Source: Oscillospiraceae bacterium
GTDB taxonomy: Bacteria > Bacillota > Clostridia > Oscillospirales > Oscillospiraceae
Reading direction: 5' to 3'
Assembly (NCBI GenBank): GCA_017445875.1
Contig: JAFSRZ010000037.1
Location: 1-34,739 of the forward strand
Length of the DNA stretch: 34,739 bases
The notes beneath the pieces are model-generated. The model ran no database searches. It worked only from the letters and a program-made list of their open reading frames with translations, and was not told the DNA's origin. Shown here piece by piece: positions 6,818-14,681 of the stretch; position 1 is the stretch's first letter, and each line of letters starts with the position of its first letter. The translations under genes were made by a program, and so were the position numbers.

Positions 6818-8515
6818 TTATCGCTTGTAGCTGTCTTTCAGGGACACACTCCGGTTAAACACGAGGTGTCCGGGGCGGGAATCCCTGTTATCGAGGCAGA
6901 AGTAGCCCAGCCGCATAAACTGGAAATTTGCCGGGGCAACGGCGTCTTTGAGCGTCGATTCCACCTTGCAACCCGTCAGAATTTCGAGGGAAGCGGGGTT
7001 CAGACACTCCATGAAGTCTTTCCCGGCGTCGTCGGGTGACGCGTCCGAGAAGAGATTGTCGTACAGTCTGACTTCGGCGTCGAGTGCGGTTCCGGCGTCT
7101 ACCCAGTGAATGGTAGCGCCTTTGACTTTACGCCCGTCGGCGGGGTCGCCGCCACGGCTTTCGGGGTCGTACTCGCACAGTACCGCCGTCAAATTCCCGT
7201 CGGCGTCGTGTTCGCAACCCGTACAGCGTACCAAGTACGCGCCTTTCAAACGGCACTCTATCCCTCCCGGACAGAGACGCTTATATTTCGGCGCGGACTT
7301 TTCCAAAAAGTCGTCGGCCTCAATCCAGAGTTCCCGCGAAAACGTCACTTCCCGCGTACCCGCCGCCGGGTCTGTCGGATTGTTTTCCACGGTCACGCTC
7401 TCGCGCTGTCCCTCCGGATAGTTCGTGATAATCAGTTTCACGGGGTGCAGTACCGCCATGACGCGTTCCGCCGTCAAATTCAAGTCCTCGCGGAGACAGT
7501 GTTCCAGAAAGCCGTATTCGACGGTGCTTGGCACCTTTGCGACGCCGACGCGCTCACAGAAATTCCGGATAGCGCGGGGCGTGTAACCTCTCCGGCGCAG
7601 TCCGCAGAGTGTGGGCATACGGGGGTCGTCCCAGCCGGACACCTGTCCGCCCTCGACTAACGCCCGGAGTTTGCGCTTGCTCAACACGGTGTGGTCAATG
7701 CCCAGCCGTGCGAACTCAATTTGACGCGGTTTCGATGGCAAGTCGCAGTTGTCGACAACCCAGTCATACAGCGGCCTGTGGTTTTCGTACTCCAAGGAGC
7801 AGAGACTGTGTGTAATGCCCTCCAAGGCGTCCTGTATCGGGTGCGCGAAATCGTACATGGGATAAATGCACCATTTGTCCCCCTGCCGGTGATGGTCGAT
7901 GTGGCGGATACGGTAAAATACCGGGTCACGCATGTTAAAATTACCGCTGGCAAGGTCGATTTTAGCGCGTAACGTCATAGCGCCGTCGGGGAACTCTCCC
8001 GCCCGCATGCGCCGGAACAAGTCCAAACTCTCCTCAATGGGGCGGTCTCTCCACGGACTTCTTGCGGGTACGCCCACACTCCCGCGATACTCTTTGAACT
8101 GTTCGGGGGTGAGTTCGCAGACGTAGGCGAGGCCTTTCTTTATCAGAATTTCGGCCTGCCGGTAATCCTCCTCGAAGTAGTCGGAACCGTAAAAGAAGCG
8201 GTCGCCCCAGTCGAAGCCCAGCCAGTGAATGTCCTCCTGAATGGCCTCCACGAACTCGACATCTTCCTTTGTGGGGTTGGTATCGTCCATGCGCAGATTG
8301 CAGAGGCCGTCGAACTTCTCCGCCGTGCTGAAGTTGATTACCAGTGCCTTACAGTGTCCAATGTGCAGATACCCGTTGGGTTCGGGCGGGAAACGCGTGT
8401 GGACAGTCATTCCGGCGAAGCGTCCGCCCGGCGCGATATCCTCCTCAATGAACGTGTGGATAAAGTTCCGGCTTGTCTCCGGTTCCCCGGCGACATTTTT
8501 TATCTCGTCAGCCAT
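6818..8515 (-). CDS. glnS: Glutaminyl-tRNA synthetase
   Basis: It charges tRNA-Gln directly with glutamine. This is a class I synthetase with HIGH at residues 51-54 (NGYLHIGHCKA) and the GlnRS-type KMSKS variant VLSKRK at 277-282. The length of 565 aa is normal, with the C-terminal beta-barrel anticodon-binding region from about 340 on. ATG 8515 is preceded by AGGAGG at eight bases. It is the last gene of the comEC-holA-rnmV run, 21 bases after a small gene. Many Firmicutes lack this enzyme and make Gln-tRNA by GatCAB amidation; some Clostridia have both. No leader hairpin of T-box type is visible. Confidence 0.97.
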   Translation of the reverse strand: MADEIKNVAGEPETSRNFIHTFIEEDIAPGGRFAGMTVHTRFPPEPNGYLHIGHCKALVINFSTAEKFDGLCNLRMDDTNPTKEDVEFVEAIQEDIHWLGFDWGDRFFYGSDYFEEDYRQAEILIKKGLAYVCELTPEQFKEYRGSVGVPARSPWRDRPIEESLDLFRRMRAGEFPDGAMTLRAKIDLASGNFNMRDPVFYRIRHIDHHRQGDKWCIYPMYDFAHPIQDALEGITHSLCSLEYENHRPLYDWVVDNCDLPSKPRQIEFARLGIDHTVLSKRKLRALVEGGQVSGWDDPRMPTLCGLRRRGYTPRAIRNFCERVGVAKVPSTVEYGFLEHCLREDLNLTAERVMAVLHPVKLIITNYPEGQRESVTVENNPTDPAAGTREVTFSRELWIEADDFLEKSAPKYKRLCPGGIECRLKGAYLVRCTGCEHDADGNLTAVLCEYDPESRGGDPADGRKVKGATIHWVDAGTALDAEVRLYDNLFSDASPDDAGKDFMECLNPASLEILTGCKVESTLKDAVAPANFQFMRLGYFCLDNRDSRPGHLVFNRSVSLKDSYKR

Positions 8516-8536
8516 GTATTACGCCTCCTGTCGATA

Positions 8537-8788
8537 TTATATAGCGGCCAGCCAGTCCTCGGCGACATCCCACGCCGTGACGGGCGTCACCAGTCCGCGG
8601 CACATCATGCCCAGCAGTTCCGACACCCGGAAGCGCGACACGGACAACGCCGGAATTAATACCTGTTCGCCGCCGGATTCCACTAAGATACCGTACTCTC
8701 CTCTGTCGGCGTCGGGCGTCCCCGTGACAAGGGAATACTGTACCGTATTGTCCCCCAGCGCCGCCGAATCGAAAAAGAACTTCCTCAT
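8537..8788 (-). CDS. Small conserved-type protein, 83 aa, possibly DUF6514
   Basis: Function unknown. The protein is compact and soluble, with alternating beta-like hydrophobic residues in the first half (TVQYSLVTG, GEYGILVES) and a helical C-terminus (SELLGMMCRGLVTPVTAWDV). Its size and the GEYGI core recall a family of clostridial proteins I tentatively place in DUF6514; this is from memory and unverified. ATG 8788 follows AGGAGGG by seven bases. It sits inside the operon between rnmV and glnS, so it is probably co-expressed with RNA-maturation genes. Confidence 0.75.
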   Translation of the reverse strand: MRKFFFDSAALGDNTVQYSLVTGTPDADRGEYGILVESGGEQVLIPALSVSRFRVSELLGMMCRGLVTPVTAWDVAEDWLAAI

Positions 8789-8869
8789 ATATGCTCCCTC
8801 CTGAACTTTACTGCAACAGGGGACAAACCCGCGTTTTCCTTCACGCGGTCTCCCATTGTCCCGCTGTCG

Positions 8870-9460
8870 CTATACGCGTACTACCTCATAAAACCGCTCC
8901 CGACCGTAGAGCAGATTTAAGGCCTCTAAAAGCGCGTGTGTGCCGAGTTTCTCCGGAAGCGCAAGGCGTTTCAGCAATGCCCGACGCCGTTCGGCGCTGT
9001 CGAGTGCGCCACTTAATCCGCACTCCACAAAATCCGCCATGGTAATGGGTTCCCCGTCCGGCACGTTCTCCGGGGAATCGTCCAGAAATGTGGCACCGGC
9101 GCGGCGGAGAGCGTCCAGCAGAATTTCGGGGCGCATGCCCTCGACGCCTAATTTACGTTCTTTACTGGGCGCGTGTTTACGGCGCTCCTTGCCGGAGATG
9201 TCCGGGATATAGGCGTGTTTGACCTGTCCGGGCGGCAACGCGCCCTTGAGAAAGTTCCGCAACACGAACCCCGCGCCGTCGCTGTCCGTGAGGACAATCA
9301 AGCCGCGTTTTTCGGCTAACTGTCGGAGAAACGAGAGCTTTTCGCGGTCATGGAACGCCGCGAAACCCTCCAATGTCACGATAGACGCTTCCACGACTTG
9401 TGACAGCGTGTTTTTGTCATACTTGCCCTCCACGACAATGACTTCCGCCACGCGGCGCAT
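8870..9460 (-). CDS. rnmV: Ribonuclease M5-like Toprim protein
   Basis: RNase M5 performs the last trimming step of 5S rRNA in low-G+C Gram-positive bacteria. The N-terminal Toprim domain shows the catalytic Glu11 in VIVVEGKYDK and the D-x-D acidic pair Asp59/Asp61 in VLTDSDGAG. The segment HAYIPDISGKERR and the following GVEG match the M5 pattern after the Toprim fold. A helical C-terminal domain (about 110-196) corresponds to the DUF4093 part. The Shine-Dalgarno AGGAAG includes the stop codon of holA, 11 bases upstream, so translation is coupled. The usual partner ksgA is absent here; comEC and holA lie upstream instead. Confidence 0.88.
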   Translation of the reverse strand: MRRVAEVIVVEGKYDKNTLSQVVEASIVTLEGFAAFHDREKLSFLRQLAEKRGLIVLTDSDGAGFVLRNFLKGALPPGQVKHAYIPDISGKERRKHAPSKERKLGVEGMRPEILLDALRRAGATFLDDSPENVPDGEPITMADFVECGLSGALDSAERRRALLKRLALPEKLGTHALLEALNLLYGRERFYEVVRV

Positions 9461-9471
9461 ACTCCCACTTC

Positions 9472-10617
9472 CTAACGGTATTGGATTTTGTCCGGCTGCA
9501 TGCTGAGGCGGACTAATAAGAATTTGAGTTCCTCCACGGGGTCAATACCGCGTTCGGACTTCATGCGGCGGTCGAGTGTCTCACACTGCCGGACAGCCCA
9601 CGCACACCACGCTGTAGTTGTCCGACGCGCCGCCGCAAGCGCTAATTTCGCCGGATAGCCGGACTTCATGTTCCAGATATCCATAAGCCAGTCCTGACTT
9701 TTGCCGTAGTCGAGGGCGAGACGGGCGGTGTAAAGGCGTCGCAACTCCTTGCCAAGCGCCCCGGAAATCATATAGGGAACGGTCTGCATTTTGATTAAGT
9801 CGCCGAGAACGGCGGCGGCGTCGTCATAGTTGCCCGCCGAGACGGCGTTGGAAAGGTCGAACGCCTGTCGGGACAGCACCGGGTCGGCGATATCGTCAAT
9901 GTCGCGGCGGGTGACATTCGCGCCGCTGACGTAGTCCGAAATTTTGCCGATTTCCTGTAGCAGTCCGTCCATGAGGTTCCCGCAGGTGAAAACAAGGTAT
10001 TCCGCCGTTCGGCGGTCGATGGATTTCCCGCGCTGTCGAAACTGTCCGGCTATCCAGTCCAGAAGTTCCGCCTGTCCGAGCGGCACGAAGTCCAATACTT
10101 GCGCGTAAGTGTCGAGAGCCTTTTTCAAGTCGCGTACGGCGCTTGACGCTGTTTTTTTGGTATCGGTATCGGAATCGGATTCGGCGTCTTTCTGCCGCGT
10201 CAGGCGGTAGGGGACAGTATCGTAGTGGAACACGACGCAACACCATTCCGGCACGTCGGTCAAAAACGTACACAGCGCGGCGCGTTGCGCGTCCGACAAG
10301 CGCGACATGTCGTAGTCGGTGACGACAATCATTGTCCGGTCTGACATCATGGGCATGGCCTCGGCGGTCTCGGCGAGTTCGCGCACGTCCAGCCCCGCGC
10401 CGTCGAGACGGTGGTAGTTGAACGCCGAAAATGTCTCCGGCACGAGTAATTTCCGCAGTTCGGCAAGGCGGAAATCCCGAAGCCACGTCTCTTCCCCGTG
10501 GAAAACGTACACGCGCCCGACGGCGTTGGGGTCTCCCGACGCCAGCGCCGCGAGGAAATTCCGCATGGTATCCGCTTTTTTGTCAGTTTTCGGTTTTCGT
10601 GACGTTTTCGGCGGCAT
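9472..10617 (-). CDS. holA: DNA polymerase III subunit delta
   Basis: HolA opens the sliding clamp as part of the clamp-loader complex. It has an AAA-like fold without Walker motifs: the N-terminal signature VYVFHGEETWLRDF, the strand-helix MIVVTDYDMSRLSD and the C-terminal helical collar (about 250-381). I start at ATG 10617 because AGGAGG lies about five bases before it; an upstream frame from 10656 would overlap the end of comEC. The first 20 residues are a basic Lys/Arg/Thr-rich extension (PPKTSRKPKTDKKAD) ahead of the conserved core. The pairing with comEC is common in Firmicutes. Confidence 0.95.
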   Translation of the reverse strand: MPPKTSRKPKTDKKADTMRNFLAALASGDPNAVGRVYVFHGEETWLRDFRLAELRKLLVPETFSAFNYHRLDGAGLDVRELAETAEAMPMMSDRTMIVVTDYDMSRLSDAQRAALCTFLTDVPEWCCVVFHYDTVPYRLTRQKDAESDSDTDTKKTASSAVRDLKKALDTYAQVLDFVPLGQAELLDWIAGQFRQRGKSIDRRTAEYLVFTCGNLMDGLLQEIGKISDYVSGANVTRRDIDDIADPVLSRQAFDLSNAVSAGNYDDAAAVLGDLIKMQTVPYMISGALGKELRRLYTARLALDYGKSQDWLMDIWNMKSGYPAKLALAAARRTTTAWCAWAVRQCETLDRRMKSERGIDPVEELKFLLVRLSMQPDKIQYR

Positions 10618-10625
10618 AAGTCCTC

Positions 10626-12869
10626 CTATGGCGACGGGCGGCTTGGATTCATACATAGATGGATGGTACCGTCAAGGTCTGTCCGGTAGACGGCGCAGTG
10701 ATGTTCCGAAAGCCGTTGCAGAGTTTCGGGCGCGGGGTGTCCGTAACTGTTACTGCCCACGCTGACACAGGCCGTTTCGGGCGTCAGCGCCGAAAGCAAC
10801 TCGTCCGACGTGGAATATTTGGAACCGTGGTGTCCCACGATGTAGGCCTCTAAATCGGGTATCGTGTAACGGTGTAACAAGACCCGTTCGGCGTCCTGAC
10901 CCATGTCGCCGGTGATAAGTAAATCCGTGTCCCCGGCGGACGCCAGTATGGACAGGCCAAGGTCATTGCTTCCGGCAACGCCCACGGGCGGGAAAAGTAC
11001 CAGTTGCCCGACGCCGAACCCCGCCGCCGTGCGTTCCCGTACAATATGCACGGGTATCCGGTAACGTTCGGCGAGTGCCGCGATATCGTCGGGCGGCGCG
11101 TCCGGGACATACAACGCTTTCACGTCCAGCCGCGCCAGCAATGTTTCGACGCCGTTTACATGGTCGCTGTCAAAGTGCGTCAGTATGAGCGCGTCGAGAC
11201 GCTGACACCCCATACTGAGCAACATTTGTCCGGCGACGGTGCCGGGGTCTTTCCAGCGGTTGGAGCTTCCGCAGTCGACAAGCGCGAAGCGTCCGCGTGA
11301 GGCTAACACGATACTTTGTCCCTGTCCGACATCCAGCGCGAGGGCGTCCATATTACTGTGATACAGGGACTGTCCAAGTTGGAGCGTGACAACGAGTGTC
11401 GCGCACGACAGAAGCGCCGACAACACATATAACCGGACGCCGGAACGCTTCAAAATCCGGGCGGACGCGAACAGCAGATAGACATAGACAAGCCAGTATT
11501 TCAGGAACGGATTAGCGAAGTAGACCGCGTGAAGCGGGACTTTCGCCAGAAAATGGGAACACAGCAGAATATAGCGAATGGGCAAAGCGGGAAGCCACGC
11601 CAGCGCCGCCGCGAGGGGCGTACAGACGAACGACAGCGCCGTGACGGACATTCCGGAGACAAACGCCGCGCCGACCGCCCACAGGCACAGCAGATTACTC
11701 AACGGCATAATGAGCGCCAGCGTGCCGAAGTAGACAGCGGACAACGGCGCGGTAAAGGCAATCACGCCTATGGACGCCGCAAACGAGGCCGCGACGATGT
11801 TTCGGACACGTTGCGACGTGTCGCCGCGCAGGACGTTGTAGAGTTTGGGCGTCAGCGACAGCAGACCCGCCACGCAGGCAAAGGACAGTTGCAGACTGAC
11901 AGACGCCGCCGCAAACGGGTTTTGCAGGAGAATCAGGAAGAGCGCGACACACAGCGCGGTAGGCGAATCGCGTTCGCGCCGGACAAGCGGCGCTATCAGG
12001 AGCAGGGACAGCATAATACAGGCGCGTATGACGGAAGGTTTCGCGCCTGTCAGCGGGGCGTAGAAAACAAGCGTGAGGATTTCGACGGCGGCGGCTGTCA
12101 CGCGGGAACGGTTCCGCAACAGGAAGCCCATTAAGGCTATCAGAAATCCGCAGTGCATGCCCGACACCGCCAGCACGTGAGACAGTCCGGTTTCGGAGAT
12201 ATCCGCGGCGGGCGACACGGCAAGCCCTGTCCGGTCGCCGGTCAGCAGAGCCGACAGAAACGGCGCGACATCGCCGGGGAACAGTGTCCGTATTTGTTGG
12301 CGCATGGCCTGACCCGTGCGGACAGGCCACCAGCGCACGGAGTGCATGTCCGCGCCGTCCTCCGCGACACCGGTGCCGCGTCCGTAAGCCAGCGCAAAGA
12401 CGCCTCTTGACGTAAACGCGGTAATGTCGTTTTCCCGGATGTGGCGGGCGTCCTCGAAGCGTACCGTATCCCGGAGCGTCATACCCGGACGCAGTTCCAA
12501 CAGGTTACTTTTGCCGTAGTAGACCGCCTGTCCGGGAACGCCGTCTATCTTCACGGACACTCTCGCGCCCCATGTCGTCGACTCGGCGTAGTCGCAAAGC
12601 GTCATGGACACGGCCTGTTGTGTGCTGTAGAGGCCGGACAGGGCGTCGACCGTCTGTCGCAGATAGAGCCAGTCGTAGCCGAACGCCAAGGAAAGCCCGG
12701 TTCCGATGAGCAGGACACGCTTTCCGGTGTCGCCGGGGAACAGGAAGCGCGTACAGGCCAGTACAAATCCCGCCACGGCGCAGGATAACAAAAGCCGTTG
12801 CGGAATCCAATACTGTGCCAGAAAGATTCCGGCGGAGAACGCCCCGCAGAATAACGCCAAAACTCTCAT
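10626..12869 (-). CDS. comEC: DNA internalization competence protein ComEC/Rec2
   Basis: ComEC forms the membrane channel that carries single-stranded DNA into the cell during transformation. The N-terminal part has membrane helices and a DUF4131-type domain. The central Competence domain has about ten membrane helices (GLSHVLAVSGMHCGFLIALM at its start). The C-terminal metallo-beta-lactamase domain (about 505-747) has metal ligands in THFDSDHVNG and VGHHGSKYS. At 747 aa it is full length. I chose ATG 12869: the longer open frame begins with a TTG that is itself the -35 element of the promoter. The comEA partner is not in this window, so actual competence is unknown. Confidence 0.95.
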   Translation of the reverse strand: MRVLALFCGAFSAGIFLAQYWIPQRLLLSCAVAGFVLACTRFLFPGDTGKRVLLIGTGLSLAFGYDWLYLRQTVDALSGLYSTQQAVSMTLCDYAESTTWGARVSVKIDGVPGQAVYYGKSNLLELRPGMTLRDTVRFEDARHIRENDITAFTSRGVFALAYGRGTGVAEDGADMHSVRWWPVRTGQAMRQQIRTLFPGDVAPFLSALLTGDRTGLAVSPAADISETGLSHVLAVSGMHCGFLIALMGFLLRNRSRVTAAAVEILTLVFYAPLTGAKPSVIRACIMLSLLLIAPLVRRERDSPTALCVALFLILLQNPFAAASVSLQLSFACVAGLLSLTPKLYNVLRGDTSQRVRNIVAASFAASIGVIAFTAPLSAVYFGTLALIMPLSNLLCLWAVGAAFVSGMSVTALSFVCTPLAAALAWLPALPIRYILLCSHFLAKVPLHAVYFANPFLKYWLVYVYLLFASARILKRSGVRLYVLSALLSCATLVVTLQLGQSLYHSNMDALALDVGQGQSIVLASRGRFALVDCGSSNRWKDPGTVAGQMLLSMGCQRLDALILTHFDSDHVNGVETLLARLDVKALYVPDAPPDDIAALAERYRIPVHIVRERTAAGFGVGQLVLFPPVGVAGSNDLGLSILASAGDTDLLITGDMGQDAERVLLHRYTIPDLEAYIVGHHGSKYSTSDELLSALTPETACVSVGSNSYGHPAPETLQRLSEHHCAVYRTDLDGTIHLCMNPSRPSP

Positions 12870-12945
12870 ATGTCCCACCAATGGAATGTCAAAAATTACC
12901 GGAAAGCGCCGGAACGGCGTGGAATCGTGTCCCAAAGGCGCTTCC

Positions 12946-12974
12946 ATTGTACACGCTATCGGCATGCGTGTCAA
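12946..12974 (-). promoter_or_regulatory. Sigma-A promoter of the comEC-holA-rnmV-glnS operon
   Basis: Reverse strand: TTGACA (12974-12969), 17-base spacer, TACAAT (12951-12946), matching 11 of 12 positions. It supports the comEC start at 12869 and suggests constitutive transcription, rather than the ComK-type control of Bacillus. Confidence 0.88.
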
Positions 12975-13016
12975 GGCGGAAAATTGCGAAACCTCCCCCG
13001 CGCAAATACTCCTTGC

Positions 13017-13038
13017 AAATCTGCAAATTTGCGGATTT
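13017..13038. promoter_or_regulatory. 22-bp AT-rich palindrome upstream of the comEC promoter
   Basis: AAATC-T-GCAAATTTGC-G-GATTT is symmetric except for one pair (T/G). There is no T tract on the reverse strand directly after it, so it is as likely an operator for a dimeric regulator as the terminator of the gene ending at 13068. Confidence 0.45.
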
Positions 13039-13067
13039 GTAGATTTTTGACACGGGGCAGAGGGGCG

Positions 13068-14618
13068 CTACCCGGAGAGTTTCACGACGACCACGCCGTC
13101 AATCATGCGCACGCTTCCCGCCGCCGGGAACGCCGGCATAGCTTTCGCCAGTTCCGAACGCGTCACGCCCGATTCCGTGTCCCAGTTCAGGGGATATTGC
13201 AAGTAGTTTGTGAGATAGCGCCCGAAATTGTAGGTTGCGGCGCGGGTGTGCCATAGGCCGGTCTGCGTCTGGAAGTCTCCGAAGGCGTCCAAGGGAACGT
13301 CAAGCGGTTCGTTATCGTCGAGGCGTCCGGCGAAGGCCACGCGGGTTTCGCCGGGGACGTAGCCCGGCAAAGCCTCAATGCGGTCGACGATACGCGCCGC
13401 TAACAGGAGCGTAGACGTTTTTTCGAGTTCTTTCTTCATATAGGCCTGATTCGCGTACACGACATGGTGCCAGAGCAACAGCGACAGCAAAACGCATACT
13501 GTGACACGTTCGGCGGACGCGATACGGCGCGGGGTGCGTCCGGGGGGCATGTCGAGCAGGGACAGCGGCAGGATATAGAACAGTTCGCGGGCGTAGGCGG
13601 TCAAATCGTGTGCCTCTCCGGGCATGACGAACGCGACGGAGTAGAGCGCGGCGGGCAGGAGTGCCGCGAGGACAAGTAACAGAATCCGGTTCGGCACCGG
13701 GACACGTCCGTTAGAGAGTCCGCGGAGCAGTCGCCAGAACAACAGCGCCAGCAGGAAGCCGTGTACAATCGGGCGCACGGCACCGAGTACGACGCCCGGA
13801 CGGAACAGAAAGCCGAAAAAGGATGTGTTCGCCGCTATGAAACGTTCCAGCGCGCCGAAGTCGCGGAACGATACCACGTCGCGGGTCTGCGGGACGTGTA
13901 CGAGTACGCGGAGGAGTGTCCAGAGGCCGTAATAGAGCAGGTACGAGACGGTCATCAGTGTAAGCGCCGTGATTCCGCGTACAAGGACTGTCCGGAAGCG
14001 CCGCCCGTCGGAGGCGTCGCGGATGAGCGACAGCAGACACAGTACCGCCGTGACCGTGGCGTAGGGCTGGTAAATCGACAGCGACGCCAACAGCGGCAGT
14101 ACACCGAGTAACGCGAGGCGTCCGCCGCGCAGAAACAGAAATGCCGCCGTTGTCGCGCACAACAGCGCGAAGGCGTATTCATCCATGCAGTAGACGTACG
14201 TCGCGCCGGTGAGGCTGATAGAAATGTTTGTGCAGAGCAGTCCGCAGGCCAGACCGACGCCGGAGGGCGTCTGGATAGCGAGCAGGTCTGTCACGACAAT
14301 TCCGGTCAAGCCCATCCAGAGCGTGAACAGAAGCCCGATAAGCCACGGCGCGGCAACCTGTCCTTTACAGGCCTCGTAGACCGGAATCAGGAAGCGCCCG
14401 ATTCCGGTGTAGAATTGGAAGCCAAATTCCGTATAGTTGAAGTACGACACGGAGTCATGGGAAAAAAACTCGTTGGTGAACAGAAACCCGTGCGCGGCGA
14501 CAGTACACAGCGCGGCGGAGAAAAACGCGGTCATCCGGCGCTGATTGAGCGTTTGGGACATTCGCCGGGGTACGGAATCAGTACCACCCGGCGGGAGTGG
14601 TGTTCGTTTTTCTGACAT
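13068..14618 (-). CDS. GtrII-like membrane glucosyltransferase
   Basis: This is a polytopic membrane protein of 516 aa with about 11-12 hydrophobic segments, resembling the Glucos_trans_II (GtrII) family, which transfers glucosyl units from a lipid carrier to a surface polymer. Characteristic are the N-terminal FTNEFFSHDSVSYFNYTEF segment just after helix 1, then GRFLIPVYE and KGQVAAPWLIGLLFTLWMGL. The C-terminal 110 residues form a soluble domain. ATG 14618 has AGGAGAT five bases upstream. It stands alone, without the flippase (GtrA) and bactoprenol glucosyltransferase (GtrB) seen in phage clusters. The substrate is unknown; wall teichoic or secondary polymer decoration is a guess. Confidence 0.8.
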   Translation of the reverse strand: MSEKRTPLPPGGTDSVPRRMSQTLNQRRMTAFFSAALCTVAAHGFLFTNEFFSHDSVSYFNYTEFGFQFYTGIGRFLIPVYEACKGQVAAPWLIGLLFTLWMGLTGIVVTDLLAIQTPSGVGLACGLLCTNISISLTGATYVYCMDEYAFALLCATTAAFLFLRGGRLALLGVLPLLASLSIYQPYATVTAVLCLLSLIRDASDGRRFRTVLVRGITALTLMTVSYLLYYGLWTLLRVLVHVPQTRDVVSFRDFGALERFIAANTSFFGFLFRPGVVLGAVRPIVHGFLLALLFWRLLRGLSNGRVPVPNRILLLVLAALLPAALYSVAFVMPGEAHDLTAYARELFYILPLSLLDMPPGRTPRRIASAERVTVCVLLSLLLWHHVVYANQAYMKKELEKTSTLLLAARIVDRIEALPGYVPGETRVAFAGRLDDNEPLDVPLDAFGDFQTQTGLWHTRAATYNFGRYLTNYLQYPLNWDTESGVTRSELAKAMPAFPAAGSVRMIDGVVVVKLSG

Positions 14619-14639
14619 GGGATATCTCCTGTCACAGAA

Positions 14640-14666
14640 GAAGCGCGGGAACCGTTCCCGCGCTTC
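14640..14666 (-). terminator. 12-bp perfect hairpin after the SLH-NAGPA gene
   Basis: GAAGCGCGGGAA (14640-14651) and TTCCCGCGCTTC (14655-14666) pair perfectly around a three-base loop. On the reverse strand it lies just past the stop codon at 14682. T residues after it are few (TTCTGT), so termination may be partial and feed the GtrII-like gene. Confidence 0.65.
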
Positions 14667-14681
14667 CGGCTGGTGATTGTG

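Noticed and set aside
12870..12974. N-terminal extension of ComEC from TTG 12974
   Set aside because: That codon is the -35 hexamer of the operon promoter, and transcription starts downstream of it.
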